Of a stretch of 64,000 bases of DNA, positions 27,216 through 35,538 are shown in pieces. Position 1 is the stretch's first letter. The number at the start of each line of letters is the position of its first letter. The DNA comes from Streptomyces lanatus (GTDB lineage Bacteria > Actinomycetota > Actinomycetes > Streptomycetales > Streptomycetaceae), in assembly GCF_014655715.1 (NCBI RefSeq), contig NZ_BNBM01000016.1, positions 171,836 to 235,835 on the forward strand, written 5' to 3'. The notes under the pieces were generated by a model, which was given only the letters and a program-made list of their open reading frames with translations, made no database searches and had not been told where the DNA came from. The translations under genes and the position numbers were made by a program.

Positions 27216-27285
27216 GGGCACCTCGCAGAGAGGGGACGGAGGGTGCGGGACTGAGCTGAACGGTGAGCAGCAAGGTAGAGGATTG

Positions 27286-27301
27286 TTGAACGATCCTTCA
27301 A
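27286..27301. promoter_or_regulatory. Candidate GntR operator in the 5-oxoproline divergent promoter
   Basis: TTGAACGATCCTTCAA: perfect 5-bp arms TTGAA/TTCAA around CGATCC, in the 130-base divergent space between the MFS and GntR genes, the only locally AT-rich stretch there. Size and symmetry suit a FadR-type dimer. Binding is inferred. Confidence 0.45.
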
Positions 27302-27345
27302 TACCCGTGTTGTTTCGTTCTCGTGTCTGCGGTTGAATTCCGGGC

Positions 27346-28038
27346 ATGGCAGAGCAGCTGGCGGGACTGGCCGACGACCGTGCCCTCCTGGGCCGCACCA
27401 GCACGGCGGAGCGGGTCTCGGACATCCTCAGAAGCCGCATCGCCGAAGGCTTCTTCCCGCCGGGGACCCGGCTGTCGGAGGACAGCATCGGAGGGGCGCT
27501 CGGTGTGTCCCGCAACACACTGCGCGAGGCGTTCCGGCTGCTCACCCACGAACGGCTGCTCGTCCACGAGCTGAACCGGGGCGTGTTCGTACGGGTCCTG
27601 ACCGTCGAGGACGTCGAGGACATCTACCGCACCCGCGGGCTCGTCGAATGCGCCGTCGTGCGCGGCCTCGGAGAGCCGCCGTACGGCCTGGACGCGCTCG
27701 CCACGGCGGTCGAGGAGGGGCAGCGGGCGGCGCGCGAAGGTGACTGGAAAGGATTGGGTACGGCCAATATCCACTTCCACCGGGAACTGGTCTCCCTCGC
27801 CGGCAGCGCCCGCACGGACGAGCTGATGCGCAGCGTCTTCGCCGAGCTGCGCCTGGCCTTCCACGTGGTCGACGACCCCAAGCAGCTGCATGAGCCGTAT
27901 CTGGCCCGGAACCAGCAGATCCTGCGGGCGCTGGAGGCGGGGGACGGGCCCGAGGCCGAGCGGCTGCTCGCGATCTACCTGGCCGACTCGCTGGAACGCG
28001 TCGTCGACGTCTATCGCCGGAGGGTGAGCGCCCCGTAG
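27346..28038 (+). CDS. GntR/FadR-family regulator (FCD domain)
   Basis: 230 residues: winged HTH about residues 18-85 (RVSDILRSRIAEGFFPPGTRL, LGVSRNTLREAFRLLTHE) followed by an all-helical FCD domain with the metal-ligand-type residues in NIHFHRELV and the C-terminal RNQQILRALEAGD. FCD regulators bind carboxylic acids. Divergent from the 5-oxoproline operon, it most likely represses that operon and responds to 5-oxoproline or glutamate-like ligands. Confidence 0.92.
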   Translation: MAEQLAGLADDRALLGRTSTAERVSDILRSRIAEGFFPPGTRLSEDSIGGALGVSRNTLREAFRLLTHERLLVHELNRGVFVRVLTVEDVEDIYRTRGLVECAVVRGLGEPPYGLDALATAVEEGQRAAREGDWKGLGTANIHFHRELVSLAGSARTDELMRSVFAELRLAFHVVDDPKQLHEPYLARNQQILRALEAGDGPEAERLLAIYLADSLERVVDVYRRRVSAP

Positions 28039-28118
28039 GGGGAGGGCGAGCGCCCCGCAGGGCGGGCCGGGCGCCGTCGTTTGGTTCGATGTCAGACCCA
28101 GGACCTAGTCTGTGCACC

Positions 28119-29645
28119 GTGACTTCGCCTGCATCGACGGACCGTGTTCCGCCCCAGCTCAGCGCGGGGCCGCGCCCAGCTCCGGGCCCGGCCGCCGACG
28201 AGGGACTGGCGCGGCGGCTGCGCGCGCTCGCCTGCACCGCGCCGCTGCACGACCTCGACGCCCGCAAGGCCAACCTCGCCGGCGAGTACTCGGTGTACGG
28301 CATGGCGGAGGTGGCGCTCGCCGCCATCGACCTCGTCACACTCAACATGGACTTCGACACGGGCGCCGACCACGACCAGATAGTCGCCCGCCTCATCCCC
28401 CGCATCGCCGCCCAGGCCCCGCGCCGCCCCGTCGCCGAGCACGAGCGGGTGGCCCGCTGGGTCCTGGAGAACCTGATCAACGTCGGCAGCGTGGACCGCG
28501 GCTTCCGGGCCGTGTACGGCACCTTCGCGCCCGACGGCAGCTATGTCCGCCGTGACTACGACTTCAAGCTGATCGAGGAGGTCCCCGGGCCGGGCGGCAC
28601 CGTCTACCTCCGGACCACCGACGAGGCGGTCAACGTCCTCGTCGGCGCCCTCGACACCGATGTCACCAGCGCCCAGATCGCCGCCGAGGTCAAGCTGGAG
28701 GTGCTGATCAACCGCGGCCGCCTCGCCGACGCCCAGCTGGCCGCCGAGCAGGCCCGGTACCGCACCGTGCAGTACTCCGAGACGCTCCGCCGCGCCCTGG
28801 ACGCGACCCGGCGCAATGTCCGTGCGGTCGACTGGCTGAGCTCCGTACCGGACATGATCGCCGAGGCCCTCGACCACGTCGCCGACCGGTACCGCCATGA
28901 GAACGCGATCCTGACCAACATCCGCAAGGCACGCGACGAGACCGAGGACCCCGAGCACAAGCGACGCGCCGCCGAGCTGGTCGACATCGTCAAGGACTGC
29001 ATCCGACGCCACACACAGCTGCAGTCACGCCTGCTGGAGGCCGGACCGCTCTTCCGTGCCGAACAGGACCGCCAGGCCTTCGCGACACCCATGACCACGT
29101 CCGGGATCGACCTCTACGGCCATCTCGTCGCCCCGGTCCTGCCGTTGCCCCTGGAGCAGGCCGTCCGGGTCACGGACGCCTACTTCGCGCGCGGCACGGG
29201 ACTGCGGACGCCTGTATCCGTTCGCGTGGGCGATCTCGTCGACATACTGCTGACACCGCCCGTCGAACGGGAGCACCTGGGCGCCGAGATGCCCGAGCCC
29301 GACCTCATCGCGACGCCGGACGACAGCCGGTTCAGCGAGGAGCAGTTGGCCGCCGCGACCGATCTCCTGGACCTGCCGGCCGACGCCCCGCGCCGACTGT
29401 CGGGACTACTGGCCGAGGCGCGGCGGCGGGACCCCGATCTGCCGTACCTGGTCGCGCTGCTCGCGGTGCACGCGGCCAGCCCCGCGGTCGGCACGGCCTA
29501 TCGGCAGGGCGAGGAGAAGCTGCTGTTCGCCGTGGACGACGGGACGGAGCTGGACGACGACGAGTTCGGCGGCGCCGACCTGATCGTGGGGACGGCTCTG
29601 CTGGACGCGGCGGGCATGGCGGCCGACAGAACGGAGGCGGCATGA
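28119..29645 (+). CDS. Kleisin-like subunit of a condensin-type complex (MukF/MksF/JetA-like)
   Basis: 508 residues, no membrane segment. An N-terminal helical/winged-helix-like part (about 20-150, ending YDFKLIEEVPG and YLRTTDEAVNVL) is followed by a long helical bundle region (about 180-310, with RYRTVQYSETLRRALDATRR and KARDETEDPEHKRRAAELVD), then a C-terminal globular part ending in an acidic stretch. The pattern matches MukF/MksF/JetA: dimerising winged helix, middle helical bundle, C-terminal winged helix. GTG 28119 follows a TAGTCT -10 (28106-28111) by seven bases, so translation is probably leaderless. First of a three-gene unit. Family by architecture and gene order only. Confidence 0.7.
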   Translation: MTSPASTDRVPPQLSAGPRPAPGPAADEGLARRLRALACTAPLHDLDARKANLAGEYSVYGMAEVALAAIDLVTLNMDFDTGADHDQIVARLIPRIAAQAPRRPVAEHERVARWVLENLINVGSVDRGFRAVYGTFAPDGSYVRRDYDFKLIEEVPGPGGTVYLRTTDEAVNVLVGALDTDVTSAQIAAEVKLEVLINRGRLADAQLAAEQARYRTVQYSETLRRALDATRRNVRAVDWLSSVPDMIAEALDHVADRYRHENAILTNIRKARDETEDPEHKRRAAELVDIVKDCIRRHTQLQSRLLEAGPLFRAEQDRQAFATPMTTSGIDLYGHLVAPVLPLPLEQAVRVTDAYFARGTGLRTPVSVRVGDLVDILLTPPVEREHLGAEMPEPDLIATPDDSRFSEEQLAAATDLLDLPADAPRRLSGLLAEARRRDPDLPYLVALLAVHAASPAVGTAYRQGEEKLLFAVDDGTELDDDEFGGADLIVGTALLDAAGMAADRTEAA

Positions 29646-29700
29646 GCCGCACCGAGCCGCCCATGAATCAGCATCAGTGTCAAACCGAGGAGCCGAAACC

Positions 29701-30582
29701 GTGACCGAGCACGTCGATTGGAGTGAGCCGGAGGCCGCCGCCCCGTCGGCGCCCGCCGCGGTCACGCCCGCCGACGCCGCCGACGCGGCGCGGCTCGTCT
29801 CCTTCGGCCTGCAGCCCAAGCTGCAGCCCGCCCGCGACCAGGAGTACGCCGATCTGCTGCGCCGCTACCGCGAGGACCCGCCGTTCGCACGGCTCGCGGA
29901 CGCCGTGGCCACCGGGCTCGGCCTGATCGTCCTTGAGGTGTCCCCGCGCGCGGGCATGGCGGTGACCGCCGCCGAGGACTCGGTGTTCGCCGTGCGCATG
30001 GGTGACTACGCGCGTCGTACATCGGCCGACGGCAGCGACCGCTTCCTGCACGGGCTGGCCCATCTCGCCGTCGCCGCCATGGCGTTCCCGCGCCCCGAGG
30101 ACCTCGCCGACGACGGCTACATCGGGCGCGTCACTGTCAACGGCGTCGACGCCTTCGTCCGGCAGGCCTGCCGCCGGCTGGAGGAGCGCGCCGACGAGCA
30201 GGGGGAGAACACCGACCCGGCCACGGACGCGCCCGGCCTGGAGGCCGCCTGGCGGATCTGGGTGAGACGCAGCGCGACCGGCGCCACCAAGGACGCACGC
30301 AGGCTGGCCGGTTCCACGACCGGCATCATCGGCAAGGCGGTGGCCTTCCTGACCGAATCCGGGTTCCTCCAGAGGACCGGTGACGACAACGGCGGCACAT
30401 ACCGGACGACCGCTCGTTACCAACTCCAAGTGCGTGACATGGCGGGCAGCGCCGCCATGGCCGAGCTGCTGGAGCTGGGCGTGGTCCCGGTCACCGACGG
30501 CACACCGACCCTGCTGCCCGCCGAGGACACGGAAGACCTGGAGCTGGTGGCCGACGCCGGGCTGCCGTTCCACTCCGCCTGA
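29701..30582 (+). CDS. KITE-like subunit of a condensin-type complex (MukE/MksE/JetB-like)
   Basis: 293 residues after removing an in-frame GTG at 29677; GTG 29701 is used because GAGGAG lies ten bases ahead. An acidic Ala/Pro-rich start is followed by two winged-helix-like regions (EYADLLRRYREDPPFARLAD and IIGKAVAFLTESGFLQRT), the second ending in YRTTARYQLQVRDMA, a beta-wing pattern. This size and tandem winged-helix look suits MukE/MksE/JetB. It is placed between the kleisin-like and SMC-like genes, the canonical order. Sequence-level homology is not verified. Confidence 0.68.
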   Translation: MTEHVDWSEPEAAAPSAPAAVTPADAADAARLVSFGLQPKLQPARDQEYADLLRRYREDPPFARLADAVATGLGLIVLEVSPRAGMAVTAAEDSVFAVRMGDYARRTSADGSDRFLHGLAHLAVAAMAFPRPEDLADDGYIGRVTVNGVDAFVRQACRRLEERADEQGENTDPATDAPGLEAAWRIWVRRSATGATKDARRLAGSTTGIIGKAVAFLTESGFLQRTGDDNGGTYRTTARYQLQVRDMAGSAAMAELLELGVVPVTDGTPTLLPAEDTEDLELVADAGLPFHSA

Positions 30583-30627
30583 GTCCCCGAAACTCCCTTC
30601 ACCGAAGAAGACTTACGAGAGTCCGCC

Positions 30628-33600
30628 ATGTACGAACTGTCCCGGGTCCGCCTCTACTCCATCGGACCGGCCGGTGCGCGTTACGCCGACACCGTGCTGG
30701 ACCTGCGTGGTGTCGGCGAGCCCGTGCCCGACCCCGCGCCCATGCAGGCGGAGTTCTTCGAGGAGGAGCCCGTCGGTCCGCCGCGCAGGCCCGCGCCCGC
30801 CGGTGTGCTCTTCCTGGAGAACGGCGGCGGCAAGTCGGTCCTGCTCAAGCTGATCTTCTCCGTGATGCTCCCGGGCCATCGCAACACCCTGGGCGGCGCC
30901 AGCTCCGGCGTGCTGCGCAAGTTCCTGCTCGCCGACGACTGCGGACATGTCGCCCTTGAGTGGCAGCACACGCTCACCGGCGAGTGCGTGGTGGTCGGCA
31001 AAGTCAGCGAGTGGCGCGGACGCCAGGTCTCCAACGACCCGCGCAAGTTCGCCGAGGCCTGGTACTCCTTCCGCCCCGGACCCGGGCTCAGCCTGGACAA
31101 CCTGCCGGTCGCCGAGGCCACCGCCGTACGGCCGCCCGTCGAGGGCCAGTCCGGCGCACAGGGCCGCAGGCGCACCATGAAGGGCTTCCGGGACGCCATC
31201 ACCGAGGCGGGCAAGGCATATCCGCATCTGGAGGTGCACTGGGAGGAGATCCACGACCGCTGGATCGAGCACCTCGGCGACCTCGGCCTGGACCCCGAAC
31301 TCTTCCGCTACCAGCGGGAGATGAACGCCGACGAGGGTGAGGCGGCCGGTCTCTTCGCGGTCAAGAAGGACTCCGACTTCACCGACCTGCTGCTGCGGGC
31401 GGTGACCGACACCCGCGACACCGACGGCCTCGCCGACCTGGTCGGCGGCTTCGGCAACAAGCTGGGCCGGCGGGCCGAGCTGATCGCCGAGCGGGACTTC
31501 ACCGCCGGGTCCGTCGATCTGCTGGGGCGGATCGTGGAGGCCGCCGAGACGCGCTCACGCGCGCGTGACATCCACGCCGGAGCCGAGCGGCGCACCAGGA
31601 CCCTGGCCCGGCGGCTGTCCGCGCGAGGTGTCCAGGAGCGGGTGCGGGCCGCCGACCTCGCCCAGCGGGTCACCGCCGCCGCATACGCCGTCACCCACGC
31701 GGAGGCGGCCCGCGAGCACAGCGCGCTGATCTCCGCCGAACTGGCCTACCGACACGCCTCGCTGGCACTCGCGGCGGCCGAGAAGTCCGCGGCCGCCCAG
31801 AAGCGCGAGCTCGCCGACGCACGCACCCTGCACTCCGCCTGGCAGGCCGCCGAGGCCGTCCTGCGGCACCGCGCCGCCGCCGACCGTGTCGCGCGCGTGG
31901 CCGCCGCCATCCAGGAGGCCGAGCGCGACGCGGCCCCCGCGCTGGCCGCCCGCGCCAAGGCCGCAGTCGATCTCGTACGGGCCCTGCACTCGGCCGCCGA
32001 GAGCGCTGAGGCCCTCGCCAACGAGGGGGAGGAGCGCTCCGCCGCCCTCCAGGAGGTCAGCGAGTCCGCGTACCGGGACTCCACCGCCGCCGCCACCGAG
32101 GCGCAGCGCGCCCGCAGCGAGGCCGGGCATCTGAAGCAGCGGCTGGCGGAGGTCGAGCAGGAGACCGCCGAGGCCGTTCGCGCGGGCTGGCTCGACGACA
32201 GCGCGCCGGACGCCGACCCGGCCCGCGCCGCCCTCGCGGCCAGCGACGCCGAGAAGACCGCCGTCGCCGCCTGGGACACCGCCCGCGACGCCTCCAGGCG
32301 GGCCTCGGAGCACGCGCGCGAGGCTGCCTCGACCGAGTCCCGCGCCGAGCTGACGGCGGCCCGCGCGGCGGACGCGGCGACCGCGGCCGAGCGGGCGTAC
32401 GACGCCGAGCGACGGCTCGCCGAGGGGCTGGCGGCGGAGGAGCGGCTCGCCGAACTGCTCAGCCTGACCGGCGAGTCCGAGGTGAAGCGCGGGCCCGTGC
32501 CGGCTCCGCGCGCGGGCGACGACACCGTGCCCGCGCAGGGCGCCCTCACCCCCGAGGAGCTGGACCGGTTCGCCGACGAGCTGCGGGAACTGCTCGACGA
32601 CTCCGTCTCCACCGCCGAGCGACAGCTCTTCGAGCTGCGTACGGCAGCCGCCGACGACGCCCGGATCCTGGGCGCCCTCGGTGACGGCGGGCTGCTGCCG
32701 CCCGGCCCCGATGTGCTGGCCACCGTGGAGTTCCTCGGCGAGCAGGGCATCCCCGCGCTGCCCGGCTGGCGCTATCTCGCCCAGGCGGTCGACCCCACCG
32801 ACCACGCACGCGTGCTGGCCGCCCGGCCCGAACTGGTCGACGGCGTGATCATCACCGACCCTGGCACACACGCGCGTGCCCGCGAGGTCCTGGGCGAGGC
32901 GGCCCTGCTGCCTCGCTCCGCCGTCGCGGTCGGCACGGCCGCCGCGCTGCTCGCGCCGACGCCGGCCGACGACGCACCGGGCGGCCCCTCTCCCGACGTA
33001 TTCCTCGTACCGCCGAACCCGGCCATGCACGACGAGCACGCCGCCGACGAGGAGCGGCAGGCGCTGCGCGCGCGGGCGTCCGAGCGGGACGAGGAGATCC
33101 GCGGCCTCGCCGCACGGCTCGGCAAGGACCGTGAGCTGGCGGCGCGGCTCGCCTCGTGGCGGACCGGCTGCCCGGCCGGACACCTGGTCGAGCTGGCGCA
33201 AGCTGCTCGGGACACGCGCGCGTTCGCGGAGGAGTCCGAGGCGGAGCTGGCAGAGGCGCGGACCGTGCGGGCCGAGGCCGACGAAGCAGCCGCCGAGGCC
33301 GCCCAAGTCCGCGACGAGCGGCAGGAGACGGCACAGAGGGCGCGGCGCTCCGCAGACGCCCTGGCCGGGCTCGCCTTCCGGCTGCGCGAGCGGTCCGGCT
33401 GGCAGGTCAAGCTGCGCGAACTCGCCGACGAGGCCGTCGAGTCCGAGGCTCGCGCCCAGACCTGCCTGGAGCGCGCCCGCGCCGCCGACGAGGACCGGCG
33501 CGGCGCCCAGCGCGCGGCCGACGACGCGCGCCGTACCGCGCGTGCCCTGCGCGCCGAGCGCTCCGAGATCGCGGGCGCCCCCGATGACGTACCGGACAAG

Positions 33601-35265
33601 GACGCCGACACACCGAAGGCGTCGCTGCCCGCGCTGCGTGAGGCGTACCGGGCCGCGTCCCAGGTGTACGAGAAGGTCGGTGTCGGCGCTGATCTGCGCG
33701 CCGAGCAGGCCCGCGCGGAGAGCGACGAGAGCGCGGCGCACGCGGAGCTGGACCGGCTCAGCAACAAGGTCCGCACCCGGGCCGAACAGCTCCTGCAGTC
33801 GCCCGACGGCTCCGACGGACCGTCCCGGCAGGCGGCCGCCGCACGCGCGGAGGAGCTGGTCCAGCTCCTGGAGACCCGCATGTCCAGCGCGAGCGAGCAG
33901 CTCGGCCGGCTGCGCGGTGACGCCGAACGCCTCGCCCCCGAGGACGGCGAGGCGCACACCGAGCTGTCCGAGGAACTCCAGCCCCGCGACGCCGAGCACG
34001 CGCAGGCCCTGCTGCGCACGGCCACCGCCGAACTCGCCTCCCGCACCGAGGCGTTGACGGGGGCCCGCGAGGCACACGCCGAGCTTCTTCAGGCCCACCG
34101 CTCCGCCGAGGACGCGGCCGGCGGCTTCGACGAGATCGCCGCGATGCTCCGCGACCTGCTGCGCGAGCACACCTCCGACGAGGAACAGGACGAGCAGGAG
34201 GCCTACCCCGGCAGCCCCGAGGAGGCCCGGCAGTCCGCCGCCGAGGCCCGCCGGTCGCTGCGCGGCTGCGCCGCCGACCTCTCCGCCGCCGAGGCCGCCG
34301 TACGCGAGGCGAGCGACATCCTCGTCCGGCATGCCAACTCCACGCGCTACGAGCAGGTCCGCACCCCCGCCCGTCAGCAGATCCGCGAGCTGCCCGCCGC
34401 CGCGCTGCCGGAGCACGCCCAGAAGTGGGCGGACGCCTTCGCGCCCCGACTCCGGGTGCTCACCGACGAGTTGGCCCAGTTGGAGCGCAACCGTGACTCG
34501 ATCGTCGACCGCCTCCGCGGGCTGGTCGAGTCGGCGCTGGCGACCCTGCGGTCCGCCCAGCGGCTGTCCCGGCTGCCGGAGGGGCTCGGCGAGTGGTCCG
34601 GGCAGGAGTTCCTGCGCATCCGCTTCGAGGAGCCCGACCAGGCGACCTTGACCGAGCGCCTCGGCGAGGTCGTGGACGAGGCGACGCGCGCGGCCGTGAA
34701 GAAGAACTCCGACCTGCGGCGCGACGGAATGTCCCTGCTGCTGAGGGGAGTCGCCGCGGCACTCCAGCCCAAGGGCGTCGCCGTCGAGATCCTCAAGCCG
34801 GACGCCGTACTGCGCGCCGAGCGAGTGCCCGTCGGCCAGATGGGCGACGTGTTCTCCGGTGGCCAGCTGCTCACGGCGGCCATCGCGCTGTACTGCACCA
34901 TGGCCGCGCTGCGCTCGAACGACCGGGGCCGCGACAAGCACCGTCACGCCGGCACGTTGTTCCTGGACAACCCGATCGGGCGGGCCAACGCGACCTACCT
35001 GCTGGAGCTTCAGCGGGCGGTGTCCGACGCCCTGGGCGTCCAGCTGCTGTACACCACCGGCCTGTTCGACACCACCGCGCTTGCCGAGTTCCCGCTGGTC
35101 ATCCGGCTGCGCAACGACGCCGACCTCAGGGCGGGCCTGAAGTACATCAGCGTCGAGGAACACCTCCGCCCGGGACTGCCGGAGCAGCCCCAGGCCGGAG
35201 AAGCGGTGCACAGCGAGATCACGGCGACGCGGATGTTCAAACGGCCGGCGCCGACCGCCGGTTGA
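30628..35265 (+). CDS. SMC-like condensin ATPase (MukB/MksB/JetC-like)
   Basis: 1545 residues. The N-terminal head has Walker A ENGGGKSV at 64-71 (K69). Residues ~270-620 and ~800-1350 are Ala/Arg/Glu-rich coiled coil. Between them, about 640-800, is a globular insert (QGIPALPGWRYLAQAV, DGVIITDPGTH) acting as the hinge. The C-terminal head carries the ABC signature FSGGQ (1409-1413) and Walker B TLFLDN, with D1447 followed by Asn1448 where SMC ATPases have Glu. Coiled-coil length and split head match SMC/MukB. It is the last gene of the three-gene unit; no JetD-like nuclease gene follows. A role in chromosome or plasmid DNA loop handling is inferred. Confidence 0.88.
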   Translation: MYELSRVRLYSIGPAGARYADTVLDLRGVGEPVPDPAPMQAEFFEEEPVGPPRRPAPAGVLFLENGGGKSVLLKLIFSVMLPGHRNTLGGASSGVLRKFLLADDCGHVALEWQHTLTGECVVVGKVSEWRGRQVSNDPRKFAEAWYSFRPGPGLSLDNLPVAEATAVRPPVEGQSGAQGRRRTMKGFRDAITEAGKAYPHLEVHWEEIHDRWIEHLGDLGLDPELFRYQREMNADEGEAAGLFAVKKDSDFTDLLLRAVTDTRDTDGLADLVGGFGNKLGRRAELIAERDFTAGSVDLLGRIVEAAETRSRARDIHAGAERRTRTLARRLSARGVQERVRAADLAQRVTAAAYAVTHAEAAREHSALISAELAYRHASLALAAAEKSAAAQKRELADARTLHSAWQAAEAVLRHRAAADRVARVAAAIQEAERDAAPALAARAKAAVDLVRALHSAAESAEALANEGEERSAALQEVSESAYRDSTAAATEAQRARSEAGHLKQRLAEVEQETAEAVRAGWLDDSAPDADPARAALAASDAEKTAVAAWDTARDASRRASEHAREAASTESRAELTAARAADAATAAERAYDAERRLAEGLAAEERLAELLSLTGESEVKRGPVPAPRAGDDTVPAQGALTPEELDRFADELRELLDDSVSTAERQLFELRTAAADDARILGALGDGGLLPPGPDVLATVEFLGEQGIPALPGWRYLAQAVDPTDHARVLAARPELVDGVIITDPGTHARAREVLGEAALLPRSAVAVGTAAALLAPTPADDAPGGPSPDVFLVPPNPAMHDEHAADEERQALRARASERDEEIRGLAARLGKDRELAARLASWRTGCPAGHLVELAQAARDTRAFAEESEAELAEARTVRAEADEAAAEAAQVRDERQETAQRARRSADALAGLAFRLRERSGWQVKLRELADEAVESEARAQTCLERARAADEDRRGAQRAADDARRTARALRAERSEIAGAPDDVPDKDADTPKASLPALREAYRAASQVYEKVGVGADLRAEQARAESDESAAHAELDRLSNKVRTRAEQLLQSPDGSDGPSRQAAAARAEELVQLLETRMSSASEQLGRLRGDAERLAPEDGEAHTELSEELQPRDAEHAQALLRTATAELASRTEALTGAREAHAELLQAHRSAEDAAGGFDEIAAMLRDLLREHTSDEEQDEQEAYPGSPEEARQSAAEARRSLRGCAADLSAAEAAVREASDILVRHANSTRYEQVRTPARQQIRELPAAALPEHAQKWADAFAPRLRVLTDELAQLERNRDSIVDRLRGLVESALATLRSAQRLSRLPEGLGEWSGQEFLRIRFEEPDQATLTERLGEVVDEATRAAVKKNSDLRRDGMSLLLRGVAAALQPKGVAVEILKPDAVLRAERVPVGQMGDVFSGGQLLTAAIALYCTMAALRSNDRGRDKHRHAGTLFLDNPIGRANATYLLELQRAVSDALGVQLLYTTGLFDTTALAEFPLVIRLRNDADLRAGLKYISVEEHLRPGLPEQPQAGEAVHSEITATRMFKRPAPTAG

Positions 35266-35538
35266 TCAAGCGTCCTCCTTCAGCAGGTGGATTGGCGGTG
35301 ACCAGATCCGGCATGACCGAGCCGTCCGCGACCCTGGGCTCCTCGCCGCGCGTCCAGCGGGGCCGAGGGGTCGTCGTCACGTTTGGTCTGAGACGGAACG
35401 CGTTCTCCGATGTGGCGTAGCCGTGCCGGGCCGCGTTCATGCGCGCCCGGCCCGATGCCCGACGGCATCAGCAGCTTCGGCGAGCCGGTGTGACCGTGGT
35501 GTTCGCCGGGCGCGTCGTTGTTCTCCAGCCGCCGCCGA
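35266..35538. other. Convergent intergenic region with two hairpins
   Basis: No gene. Hairpin 1: 35425-35451 (GCCGGG and CGCG against CGCG and CCCGGC, one bulge). Hairpin 2: GATGCC-CGAC-GGCATC at 35454-35469. They lie between the SMC-like gene and the permease and likely terminate one or both. Confidence 0.5.

Noticed and set aside
31555..35211. 1218-codon minus-strand frame opposite the SMC-like gene
   Set aside because: Exact mirror of a well-supported gene; composition is Gly/Val/Leu-rich without any motif.
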